A stretch of 6,245 nucleotides of DNA from Gammaproteobacteria bacterium (GCA_007134115.1 SLLK01000107.1:1-6245); one strand, 5' to 3'. Counted from the first letter of the stretch, positions 1 through 5,816 are shown. Numbers and translations: made by a program. The notes: generated by a model from the sequence alone, not told the origin.

Positions 1-503
1 CCCCAGCGCGGCTCGGGCATGTCCGGCAGTTCGCGCCATTGCGTGGCCTGTGGATCAAGCTGCCAGAAGCCGGCTTCGCCCACCCAGGGACGGTCGAGGG
101 AAGCGGCGCCGCCTGTGACATAGACCGATCCACCCATACTGGTGGCAGAAGTATGGTGGCGGGGTTCGGGCAACGCCGGGCCGGTGGCCCAGGTCTGCGC
201 CTGCGGATCATAAAAATGGACCGTGTCCAGCACCTGCCCCATGCCGGCAATGCCGCCCAGCACCACCAGCCGCGGTTCCTGCGGGCAAGGCCCATCGGGG
301 CAGTCGGTCACGCGTTGCGCCACGGTGCTGGCCAGCTCGCCATGCGGCAACGGCATTTCGCTGAGCAGCGACCATCCCGGCGCGTCGCGTGCCTGCGGCG
401 AACTCAAAACCAGCCAGCCGGTTGCTCCGATCACGACTACCAGCAGCGCCAGTACCACAACCGACACGCTCTTCAACAGGACCGACAACATACGCCTGGC
501 CAT
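1..503 (-). CDS. N-terminal part of a membrane-anchored Kelch-repeat protein, cut by the window edge
   Basis: An open frame starts at ATG 503-501 and runs without a stop to base 1, giving 167 codons of a longer gene. The start is supported by a purine-rich AAGGGG five bases upstream. Residues 1-11 are basic (MARR, K11). Residues about 12-33 form one hydrophobic segment, so I infer a signal anchor with the rest in the periplasm. From about residue 79 Kelch features appear: a GG doublet after a hydrophobic strand (VVLGG, 80-84), then FYDPQAQTW (98-105) and LPEPRHH (111-117), then a second blade with VYVTGG (127-132), FWQLDPQATQW (146-156) and LPDMPEPRW. This alternation of GG, aromatic-DP and TW/QW elements is typical of beta-propeller blades. 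C68 and C73 could form a disulfide. Kelch propellers usually bind protein or sugar; the partner here cannot be told. The frame and fold are clear, the function is not. Confidence 0.85.
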   Translation of the reverse strand, partial: MARRMLSVLLKSVSVVVLALLVVVIGATGWLVLSSPQARDAPGWSLLSEMPLPHGELASTVAQRVTDCPDGPCPQEPRLVVLGGIAGMGQVLDTVHFYDPQAQTWATGPALPEPRHHTSATSMGGSVYVTGGAASLDRPWVGEAGFWQLDPQATQWRELPDMPEPRW

Positions 504-850
504 ACACCCCCCTTGCGACCGTTGGCAAACACTGCCGTGGCACAAATCAGCATGAGCGACCCATCATGGCGCGGGCCGGCGCGCGCAGCAACCACCGCGC
601 GTTACCGCCGCGGCAGACGGGTCGGTTTGCGCAACAGCTGGGCTGACCGGAACGTTTCCCCGCCAGACGGGTCGAAGTGTTAAGGTAAGGCGCTTGTGTG
701 CCTGACCGCCTTCAACCTCGGAGAAACACGGACGATGAGCGCGTCGCGTTCTACAATAAACTTCCAGATCAGGACGTTAGGTTCGCTGAACGGTTGCGTC
801 AACGGATTCTACCGTTCCCCGCAGCCCGTTCGCCCCCTACACTACCGCGC
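504..850. promoter_or_regulatory. Divergent intergenic control region between the Kelch gene and the XRE regulator gene
   Basis: These roughly 350 bases lie between two divergently read genes and hold no convincing gene; open frames crossing them lack ribosome sites and change composition at 851. Visible elements are an 11-base direct repeat CAGACGGGTCG (614-624 and 664-674, exactly 50 bp apart), two neighbouring small palindromes (781-803), and two -10-like hexamers reading toward the regulator, TACAAT (752-757) and TACACT (838-843), neither with a good -35. For the Kelch gene a weak minus-strand pair TTGCTG-N17-CATGAT can be placed at about 565-594, which I would not rely on. Confidence 0.5.
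781..803. promoter_or_regulatory. Two adjacent palindromes, possible operator of the XRE regulator
   Basis: GTTC-GCT-GAAC (781-791) and GTTG-CGT-CAAC (793-803) are perfect four-base inverted repeats with three-base centres. They are separated by one base, so the centres are 12 bp apart, and read as a direct repeat they agree at 8 of 12 positions. Short adjacent palindromes upstream of an XRE gene are what autoregulatory sites of such proteins often look like. They sit between the two possible -10 elements (752-757, 838-843), so they could repress the first or act upstream of the second. The function is inferred; arms this short can arise by chance. Confidence 0.35.
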
Positions 851-1204
851 ATGATGATAGGCGAACGGATCCGCCAGGCCCGTGAAAGATCGGGACTGTC
901 ACAGACAGCGCTGGCACATAAACTGGGCATTACCCGCAGCGCCTGCAGCCAGTGGGAAGCCGACGATGGCACCGCGCCACGCCGTGAAAGGCTGGAGCAA
1001 TTAGCCACCCTGCTCGGGGTCAGCTTTGAATGGCTGGCCACCGGTAATCCCGTCACGCCTGCCGACCCCGATTTCGGTGCGGCCGAAAGTGGCGGTGAGT
1101 ACCATGTGCGCCTGTCTTCCGACCAGCGCGAGTTGCTGACGCTGTTCAACCGTCTTAACCCCGATTCCCGCCACGCCCTCATCGATCTGCTCAAGACCAT
1201 GTAG
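851..1204 (+). CDS. Small XRE-family helix-turn-helix transcriptional regulator
   Basis: The product is 117 aa. Residues about 4-62 form a Cro/CI-type HTH: IRQARERSGLSQTALAHKLG is helix 1 to helix 2, TRSACSQWE (28-36) the recognition helix, and the domain closes with LEQLATLLGVSFEWLATG (48-65). A linker rich in Pro, Ala and Glu (66-86) is followed by a predicted helical tail (88-117) with LSSDQRELLTLFNRL, probably for dimerisation. No sensor domain is visible. I chose ATG 851, with a second ATG at 854, because the HTH begins there. The frame stays open back to 698, but that extension resembles no domain. No Shine-Dalgarno precedes 851, whereas a -10-like TACACT ends seven bases before it, so the mRNA may be leaderless. 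The targets are unknown; its own promoter and the divergent Kelch gene are the obvious candidates. Confidence 0.85.
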   Translation: MMIGERIRQARERSGLSQTALAHKLGITRSACSQWEADDGTAPRRERLEQLATLLGVSFEWLATGNPVTPADPDFGAAESGGEYHVRLSSDQRELLTLFNRLNPDSRHALIDLLKTM

Positions 1205-1325
1205 ATTCGCCGGTGGCCGGTTTATTGGTCACCTGCACACCGCGCGGCCGGCCGGCCCAGGCGTTTCCTGTTTGGCCCGGACTCCGGTACAGGGCCCGGC
1301 GTACTTCACTTGATCCCCTGCACCC

Positions 1326-1354
1326 TTGGCAACACATCCGGTTTCGTCTAGGAT
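1326..1354 (+). promoter_or_regulatory. Sigma70-type promoter of the TonB-dependent receptor gene
   Basis: TTGGCA (1326-1331) is followed after exactly 17 bases by TAGGAT (1349-1354). That is five of six and four of six matches to the consensus hexamers at the optimal spacing. Transcription would begin near 1361 and leave about 35 nt of 5' UTR. The position and spacing make this the most likely promoter for the receptor gene and separate it from the upstream regulator gene. Confidence 0.65.
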
Positions 1355-1395
1355 CGCGACCTTCGTCAACCAAACAACGGAATGAAGGTTTACAG

Positions 1396-3249
1396 ATGAT
1401 GCGCCCGAACCGATCCTGTTTTCTTACTGCAGCACTGCTGACACTACCGGTCGCCGCACCGGCCACCGCCGACCAGGCAGACAGTACCGAGTTCAATCCC
1501 ATGGTGGTCACCGCCAGCCCCATCGCCCGCCCGCTACTGGACACCGACCAGTCCTTGAGCGTGATCACCCGCGATGAAATTCGTCGGCTCCCGGTGGACA
1601 ATATCGCCGACCTGCTCAACCTGGCCGGCGGGGTGGATGTGCGCCAGCGCGGCGGACGTGGCGTTCAGGCCGACGTGGGTATTCGCGGCACCGCCTACCA
1701 GCAGACCCTGATACTGCTCAACGGCGTGCGCATGAGCGACCCGCAAACCGCCCACCACAACATGAACCTGCCGGTGCCCCTGGCCCACATCGAGCGCATC
1801 GAGATACTCAAGGGGCCCGGTTCGGCGGCCTACGGCCCCAACGCCACCGGCGGCGCAATCAACATCATCACCCGCCGCCCGACCACCCTTGAAGGTGGCG
1901 CCCATGCCCGTGCCGGCAGCTATGCCTACGAAGATTACGGCGTATGGGGTGGCGGCGGCGATGCGGACGGCAGTCAGCTGTTCTCCGTATCCCAGCGCTC
2001 ATCGGACGGCCATATCAGCGACGAGCCCACCGACTTCGATATCCGCACTGGCAGCTACACCGGGCATACCGATATCGGCGCGCATCAACTGACCTGGGGG
2101 CTGGGTTTCGACCACAAGCAGTTCGGCGCGTTCAAATTTTACACGGCGGATTTTCCGGACCAGCGTGAGGAAACCCGCGCCCTGTCGGGTTACGCAAGCG
2201 GGGATATCAGCGCCGGCGCATGGTCGGTCACGCCCAATGTCTTCTGGCGCCGTCACGAAGACTGGTTCCAGACCCGTGACCAGGCTTTCGTGGATGATTT
2301 CGGCCTGCCCAGCGACACCATCATCAACGAGCATGAAACCGATGTCATCGGCACACGGGTCGGCGGTCAGCGGCAGTGGCTGGGCGGCATCACGTCGGTG
2401 GGCGCGAGTTTCACGGACGAACGCATAGAGAGTAATGCCCTGGGCGATCATGACCGCCAGGAATCCAGCGCCTGGGCAGAGCAACGGTTCTTTCCCGGCC
2501 ACCGGCTGACCGTTGGCCTCAGTGCGGCGGTCGTTGATTACAGTGATTTCGGTAGCGAGTTTCTGCCCGGCCTGTCGCTGTCCTGGATGTTCACCGATGA
2601 GCTCAAGGGCTTCGCCTCGGCGGCGCGTTCCACGCGCATTCCCAGTTACACGGAGCTGTTCCTGGCGACCGGCGGCAATGCCGGCAACGCCGATCTGGAA
2701 CCGGAGCGCTCCACCTTTGCCGAAACCGGCCTGCGCTGGAATCGCGGGCCACAGACGCTGAGTGGCGCGGTCTTCTACCGGCGCACCAAAGACCTGATCG
2801 ACTGGAGCCGCGAAGAGGGCGAGACGCAGTGGCAGGCGGACAACTTTGACAGCCACCGCACCTGGGGCAGCGAAGTTGAATGGGTGATGCACGGCAACTG
2901 GCGTGGGCCGGTCTCTACCACCCGGCTGTCATGGACCTGGCTGAACACAGAGCTGCGCCTGGCGGAGGACGAAGAGATCAAGTACGCCATGGACTACCCG
3001 CGGCATGAAATCGCCGGCACCGTTATCCTCGACTGGCTGCCGACCCTGTCGCAGTCTGTTCAGGTGCGCTACGCGGATCGACGGGGCAGGGAAAGCGCAA
3101 CTTTGGTCGCCTCCAGGATCGGCTGGACGCGCGGCAATGTCGAGTACACCCTGGAAGGCACCAACCTGCTCGACGAGGATTACACCGAGGCCGGCTTTGC
3201 CCCGCTGCCCGGACGCTGGCTGATCGGCGGTCTGAATATAAGTTTCTGA
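1396..3249 (+). CDS. BtuB-like TonB-dependent outer-membrane receptor
   Basis: The product is 617 aa, close to the 614 aa of E. coli BtuB. ATG 1396 is chosen because GAAGG (1384-1388) lies seven bases upstream and a signal peptide follows (basic start, hydrophobic 8-20, cleavage near ATA, 23-25); the frame is open further back but without signals. A TonB-box-like stretch NPMVVTA lies at 34-40. The plug covers about 50-162 with SVITRDEI, IADLLNLAGGVDVRQRGG, VGIRGT, LILLNGVR, IERIEILKGPGSAAYG and GGAINIITRR, all family hallmarks. The 22-strand barrel fills the rest, with YTELF, NADLEPERS, GTNLLDEDY and a C-terminal strand ending in Phe (GLNISF), as outer-membrane insertion requires. The protein imports a scarce chelate or cofactor using TonB-ExbBD energy. 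Cobalamin or an iron chelate are both possible: no transport genes and no B12 riboswitch lie alongside. No clear terminator follows. Confidence 0.93.
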   Translation: MMRPNRSCFLTAALLTLPVAAPATADQADSTEFNPMVVTASPIARPLLDTDQSLSVITRDEIRRLPVDNIADLLNLAGGVDVRQRGGRGVQADVGIRGTAYQQTLILLNGVRMSDPQTAHHNMNLPVPLAHIERIEILKGPGSAAYGPNATGGAINIITRRPTTLEGGAHARAGSYAYEDYGVWGGGGDADGSQLFSVSQRSSDGHISDEPTDFDIRTGSYTGHTDIGAHQLTWGLGFDHKQFGAFKFYTADFPDQREETRALSGYASGDISAGAWSVTPNVFWRRHEDWFQTRDQAFVDDFGLPSDTIINEHETDVIGTRVGGQRQWLGGITSVGASFTDERIESNALGDHDRQESSAWAEQRFFPGHRLTVGLSAAVVDYSDFGSEFLPGLSLSWMFTDELKGFASAARSTRIPSYTELFLATGGNAGNADLEPERSTFAETGLRWNRGPQTLSGAVFYRRTKDLIDWSREEGETQWQADNFDSHRTWGSEVEWVMHGNWRGPVSTTRLSWTWLNTELRLAEDEEIKYAMDYPRHEIAGTVILDWLPTLSQSVQVRYADRRGRESATLVASRIGWTRGNVEYTLEGTNLLDEDYTEAGFAPLPGRWLIGGLNISF

Positions 3250-3271
3250 AAACGCACCTGTAGCGGTCCAC

Positions 3272-3300
3272 TTGACGTCGGAAAAACGGTTTGCTATACA
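3272..3300 (+). promoter_or_regulatory. Strong sigma70-type promoter ahead of the lipase leader
   Basis: TTGACG (3272-3277) and TATACA (3295-3300) are separated by 17 bases, with TGC directly before the -10. The -35 matches consensus at five positions and the -10 at its first four. The start point would be near 3307. It lies 23 bases behind the receptor stop codon and about 250 bases ahead of the lipase start, so the lipase mRNA should carry a long leader. Confidence 0.7.
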
Positions 3301-3554
3301 CTCTCACGTCTGTGCGCAAATATTGAAGCCGCAGACGTGGGGGTCGGCGTTCAACCGCGAGCAAGGGTCATCAACCCGCCGCTTGCCATTTACTGATAAA
3401 AGTCAAAGCCACCCCCGACCCGAAGTGACGCAAGATCACGGGGTCAGGGCAGCGCGGGTCATGCATACATGCCGCGTTGTTCAAGGAGGAGACCCGTCAC
3501 CGGCGGCATGCTGCCGCCACCGACGGTCAAAATAGAAACAGAGGGAGGCTACAA
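3301..3554 (+). promoter_or_regulatory. Long, highly structured 5' leader of the lipase gene, candidate cis-regulatory RNA
   Basis: The stretch between the promoter and the lipase start holds no convincing gene but many pairing segments. (1) CACGTCTG 3305-3312 pairs with CAGACGTG 3332-3339, and flanking pairs extend it to 3301-3343. (2) GCAAGGGT 3361-3368 pairs with ACCC 3374-3377 and TTGC 3383-3386. (3) GACCC 3417-3421 pairs with GGGTC 3441-3445, and GTGA 3425-3428 with TCAC 3436-3439. (4) CGCGG 3453-3457 plus CATG 3460-3463 pairs with CATG 3468-3471 plus CCGCG 3472-3476 around a CATA loop. (5) GGCGGCA 3502-3508 pairs with TGCCGCC 3512-3518. GGGTC 3441-3445 can instead pair with GACCC 3491-3495, and GTGAC 3425-3429 with GTCAC 3496-3500, so two exclusive folds exist around an AAGGAGGAG at 3483-3491. 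I recognise no riboswitch class with confidence. The regulatory role is inferred from pairing alone. Confidence 0.5.
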
Positions 3555-4199
3555 ATGCTTTATTCTCAGAAGAGACTGTCACTGGCCCTGTGTCTGCTGG
3601 CAGCCGCCATGTTCCTTGGTCTACCCACCCTGGCAGCCGCCAGTCCCGACCGGCCCATCGTCTTCGTGCACGGCTACGGCGGCAAGGGCGGCAACTGGGA
3701 TACCATGGAGTCGCGCTTCAACAACGAAGGCTGGAACCACACCTACAAGTTCAACTACAGCTCGCTGACCCGCTCCAACAAGACCAGCGCAGGCCAACTG
3801 CGTGATGCGGTCAACTGGGTGCGCAGCCAGCATGGCTGGAACACCGTCAACCTGGTGGCCCACTCCAACGGCGGCCTGGTGGTGCGCTGGTACCGTGTGT
3901 TTCTGGGCGGCAGCAATGCCAACCATCGCTTTGTGTCCCTGGGCTCACCGCACAGCGGCACTTCCTGGGCCTATGGTTGCTTCAGCCCGGCGTGTTTTGA
4001 AATGCGCTACGGCTCGAGCTTCCTCAACGACCTCAACGGTCGCGGCTGCGACCGCTCGCTGTGGTCATCCTGCGACGCCATCATCATCCCCAACAGCAGT
4101 GCCCGTTGCGGCAACAGCTCCTGGATGGGGTGTTACGACCATGTCCTGATGGTCAATTCCGCGCATGTGTTCCGCATGACCCGGGACCGTCTGTGGTAA
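3555..4199 (+). CDS. Secreted lipase of the Bacillus LipA/LipB type (alpha/beta hydrolase, Lipase_2-like)
   Basis: The product is 214 aa, translated from ATG 3555 with GAGGGAGG six bases upstream. A Sec signal peptide (K6-R7, hydrophobic 8-23, AAA before S30) predicts export. The mature part, about 185 aa, has the minimal alpha/beta-hydrolase lipase layout: IVFVHGYGG (35-43) supplies the oxyanion hole, VAHSNGG (101-107) holds nucleophile Ser104, SLWSSCDAII (168-177) aligns with the SxxSSxDxI stretch of B. subtilis LipA and gives Asp174, and YDHVLMV (194-200) gives His196. It should hydrolyse acyl esters such as triglycerides outside the cytoplasm; no lid domain is evident. Unlike LipA, the mature chain has six cysteines (142, 147, 165, 173, 185, 193), one beside the catalytic Asp, suggesting three disulfides formed in the periplasm. 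No foldase gene is adjacent, and proteins of this size usually need none. It is a single-gene unit with its own promoter, leader and terminator. Confidence 0.92.
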   Translation: MLYSQKRLSLALCLLAAAMFLGLPTLAAASPDRPIVFVHGYGGKGGNWDTMESRFNNEGWNHTYKFNYSSLTRSNKTSAGQLRDAVNWVRSQHGWNTVNLVAHSNGGLVVRWYRVFLGGSNANHRFVSLGSPHSGTSWAYGCFSPACFEMRYGSSFLNDLNGRGCDRSLWSSCDAIIIPNSSARCGNSSWMGCYDHVLMVNSAHVFRMTRDRLW

Positions 4200-4226
4200 T
4201 GGTCTGAGCGACAACGATGCGTATTG

Positions 4227-4253
4227 AAGGCCGCCCTCCGGGCGGCCTTTTTT
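4227..4253 (+). terminator. Intrinsic terminator of the lipase gene
   Basis: GGCCGCCC (4229-4236) and GGGCGGCC (4240-4247) form a perfect 8-bp GC stem with a TCC loop, followed by six T residues (4248-4253). It begins 27 bases after the lipase stop codon. Confidence 0.95.
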
Positions 4254-4301
4254 GTGTCACCGATTCGTCACATCCTGCCCCTGCTGCGGTGGCGGCGCTC
4301 G

Positions 4302-4334
4302 TTCGGCATACTGCAGCACTTGCGGCCTGCCGAA
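4302..4334. repeat. Inverted repeat in the leader of the quinone oxidoreductase gene
   Basis: TTCGGCA (4302-4308) and TGCCGAA (4328-4334) are a perfect 7-bp inverted repeat with a 19-base centre that contains CTGCAG. It lies 41 bases ahead of the start codon, where an operator or an mRNA hairpin would fit. I found no good promoter hexamers around it. Chance is possible. Confidence 0.3.
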
Positions 4335-4374
4335 AAAACACCACCCACACCATGACACTCGGGGAGTCTCATAG

Positions 4375-5325
4375 ATGAAAGCCATCGAATATGACCGTTA
4401 CGGCACACCTGAAGTACTCACCCTGCGCGAGGTAGAAGTACCCGAAGCGGGGCGCGGCCAGGTACGGGTACGGGTGCGCGCCGCCGCCCTGAACCCCAAG
4501 GATTGCCTGGTGCGCAAGGGCCGGTTCCGCAATGTCACCGGCAAAAAATTCCCGCGGCGCGCAGGTTACGATTTCGCCGGCGAGGTGGACGCTGTCGGGT
4601 CAGGGGTCAATGACATGGCAATCGGTGATGCCGTCTTCGGCATGCTCAACGGCTGGGCCGGGGGGACGCATGCCGAGTACGTGGTGGCGTCATGGCACGA
4701 GCTGGCGCACAAACCGCCCGCTATAGATTTTGCCGATGCCGCCGGCATTCCGCTGGCCGCCCAGACGGCGCTGCAGGCACTGCGTGACCTGGGCCGCAGC
4801 GGCCCGGGCCGACATGTGCTGATCAACGGTTGCGGTGGCGGCGTGGGTACGCTGGCCGTGCAACTGGCCACCATTCTGGGCGCCAGGGTGACCGGCGTAT
4901 GCAGTGCCGCCAACGCCGAACAGGCGCGGCAACTGGGCGCCGCCGAGGTCATCGACTACACACAGACCGAAATCAGCCGTGCCGGGGCGCGCTTTGATAC
5001 CGTGTTTGACGTATTCGGCAACCTCGATTTCCGACAGGCCCGCGCCCTGCTGCGCCCGGGAGGCATCTATATCAGCACGGTCCCCTCTGCAGGCATTGTC
5101 CTCGCGCATCTGGCCACGCGTCTGCTGCCACCCCCCCTGCGCCGCGCGCGACTGGTGGTGGTCAAATCACGCCACCGTGACCTGGTATGGCTGGCCGAAC
5201 AAATGGACGCCGGACGGCTGCGCCCGGTCACTGACCGCACATGGCCGCTGGCGCAGGCCGCCGAGGCCCATGCCTACCAGGAAACCCGGCGTGCCCGCGG
5301 CAAAGTGGTACTCACCGTGGACTGA
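4375..5325 (+). CDS. NAD(P)H:quinone oxidoreductase / zinc-independent MDR-family enoyl reductase, zeta-crystallin-like
   Basis: The product is 316 aa, typical for quinone-oxidoreductase-type medium-chain dehydrogenases. ATG 4375 has GGGGAG (4361-4366) eight bases upstream, and the family's usual N-terminus MKAIEYDRYGTPEVL starts right there. The GroES-like catalytic domain (about 1-125) carries VRAAALNPKD (34-43), GYDFAGEV (64-71), GDAVFGM (84-90) and GTHAEYVV (97-104). The zinc-ligand pattern of alcohol dehydrogenases is absent. The Rossmann domain (about 126-270) has AAQTALQAL (128-136), the nucleotide loop NGCGGGVGTLAVQLA (151-165), AEQARQLGAAEVIDY (181-195) and LLRPGGIYIS (225-234). The C-terminus returns to the catalytic domain (GKVVLTVD). 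Such enzymes reduce quinones or activated enones with NADPH in the cytosol. The physiological substrate is not evident. Neighbours suggest a lone gene: a terminator precedes it and a convergent unit follows. Confidence 0.9.
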   Translation: MKAIEYDRYGTPEVLTLREVEVPEAGRGQVRVRVRAAALNPKDCLVRKGRFRNVTGKKFPRRAGYDFAGEVDAVGSGVNDMAIGDAVFGMLNGWAGGTHAEYVVASWHELAHKPPAIDFADAAGIPLAAQTALQALRDLGRSGPGRHVLINGCGGGVGTLAVQLATILGARVTGVCSAANAEQARQLGAAEVIDYTQTEISRAGARFDTVFDVFGNLDFRQARALLRPGGIYISTVPSAGIVLAHLATRLLPPPLRRARLVVVKSRHRDLVWLAEQMDAGRLRPVTDRTWPLAQAAEAHAYQETRRARGKVVLTVD

Positions 5326-5367
5326 CGGGCACAGCCCCGGTGGCATGGCCCACGCCGGCACGCGAAC

Positions 5368-5400
5368 AAAAAAAGCCCCTGATTCATCGAATCAGGGGCT
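5368..5400 (-). terminator. Intrinsic terminator of the proximal acidic lipoprotein gene
   Basis: AGCCCCTGATTC (5374-5385) and GAATCAGGGGCT (5389-5400) form a perfect 12-bp stem with a three-base loop. The A-run 5368-5374 becomes a T-run on the minus strand, so it stops the minus-strand transcript that begins beyond 5755. On the plus strand no T-run follows, so it would stop the convergent oxidoreductase message only weakly. Confidence 0.88.
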
Positions 5401-5542
5401 GACTAAAAGCCGGCACCGGCCCCGGGGTTAGGGGGGATAGGGGGGGGATCAGGACCGGTCCCGGCACACCTCCAGCAGGAGAAGAGCCGCCCGGGTTAGC
5501 GGGAAGAGGCCCGCGCCCGGACGCCGCGTCCATGCGAATGGG
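5401..5542 (-). other. GC-rich 3' UTR of the proximal acidic lipoprotein transcript
   Basis: These 142 bases separate the lipoprotein stop codon from its terminator, and no gene is visible in them. They contain three G-runs on the plus strand (5424-5447), a perfect 10-bp palindrome GGACCGGTCC (5452-5461) and a small hairpin GGACG-CCG-CGTCC (5519-5531). The length is unusual for a 3' UTR of so small a gene, and the stretch might contain a processed 3'-end RNA. Confidence 0.4.
5424..5447 (+). repeat. Potential G-quadruplex: G4-TTA-G6-ATA-G8
   Basis: Three G-runs of 4, 6 and 8 bases are separated by the three-base linkers TTA and ATA. The longest runs can each be split, so four strands of at least three G are available and an intramolecular quadruplex is possible on the plus strand. 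The minus-strand transcript carries the C-rich complement, so any RNA quadruplex would form only in read-through from the oxidoreductase gene. Confidence 0.45.
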
Positions 5543-5755
5543 TTACCAGTCAGCTGCGTCGTCGTCCTCGTCATCCTCGTCGGGCCACTCCCAGTCACCC
5601 TCGTCGGCCTGCATTTCAGGGCCGGCGGTATCCGCCTGGGTCGAGTACTGCTGATCCGGCATTTCGAACTCGTCCTCGGCCGGTTCGCAGGCCGCCAGAC
5701 CAAATGCCAGAACGGAAGCCACCATGGCGACGAAAAGCATCTTCAGGTAGTACAT
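5543..5755 (-). CDS. Small, extremely acidic lipoprotein, family not recognised
   Basis: The product is 70 aa, from ATG 5755-5753, with AAGGAG (5763-5768) seven bases upstream. Residues 1-22 are a lipoprotein signal peptide (K5, hydrophobic 7-20) ending in the lipobox LAAC, so Cys23 would be lipidated and the protein anchored in the envelope. The 47 residues behind it carry 21 Asp or Glu and no Lys, Arg or His. They include GDWEWPDE (53-60), an acidic run (59-66) and a terminal DW. No catalytic motif is visible; the chain is probably disordered, and metal or cation binding is conceivable but unproved. A paralog lies upstream on the same strand (5975-6193), with matching signal peptide, Q-x-D-T element, G-acidic-W-E motif and terminal Trp. 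It has its own -10 with repeat array and its own terminator, so it is transcribed separately. Confidence 0.82.
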   Translation of the reverse strand: MYYLKMLFVAMVASVLAFGLAACEPAEDEFEMPDQQYSTQADTAGPEMQADEGDWEWPDEDDEDDDAADW

Positions 5756-5816
5756 ATACAGACTCCTTTTTCAGGTACGCTGGTCACGAACAAGCTGTGT
5801 CCGCACCCGAAACCCT

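Noticed and set aside
39..683. Plus-strand frames of 214, 110 and 85 aa at 39-683
   Set aside because: They are antisense shadows of the Kelch gene, with Arg/His/Gln-rich products and no ribosome sites.
698..850. Extension of the XRE regulator frame by 51 residues upstream of ATG 851
   Set aside because: It carries no ribosome site, no recognisable domain and lower coding-like bias; the HTH begins immediately at 851.
1205..1260. Terminator behind the XRE gene (GGTGGCC/GGTCACC and GGCCGGCCGG pairings)
   Set aside because: The stem is imperfect and no T-run follows.
1213..1395. Extension of the receptor frame upstream of ATG 1396
   Set aside because: The promoter (1326-1354) lies inside it, and a signal peptide with ribosome site begins at 1396.
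1382..1399. Five-codon mini-ORF whose TGA overlaps the receptor start; a similar eight-codon one at 4352-4378 before the oxidoreductase
   Set aside because: Neither has a ribosome site of its own, and each contains the main gene's Shine-Dalgarno; overlap by chance is likely.
1999..2892. 297-aa minus-strand frame inside the receptor gene
   Set aside because: It is a GC-driven antisense shadow; the plus-strand protein has full family motifs across the same bases.
3301..3343. Hairpin as terminator of the receptor gene
   Set aside because: It is followed by G residues rather than a T-run and starts at the predicted start point of the lipase transcript, so a leader hairpin fits better.
3461..3535. 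24-residue Cys/His-containing leader peptide frame ahead of the lipase
   Set aside because: No proper Shine-Dalgarno precedes ATG 3461, and both strands of the hairpin 3447-3482 explain the sequence better.
3508..3768. Frame starting at ATG 3508 behind AAGGAGGAG (3483-3491)
   Set aside because: The spacing of about 16 bases is too long, and the frame runs through the lipase gene in a shadow frame with low-complexity Pro/Ser/Thr sequence.
4253..4272. CRP-like TGTGT...TCACA upstream of the oxidoreductase
   Set aside because: The half-sites are separated by 10 bases instead of 6, and the first half is imperfect.
5449..5703. 84-aa minus-strand frame overlapping the proximal lipoprotein gene
   Set aside because: It is a frame-shifted shadow; the lipoprotein frame has signal peptide, ribosome site and a paralog.
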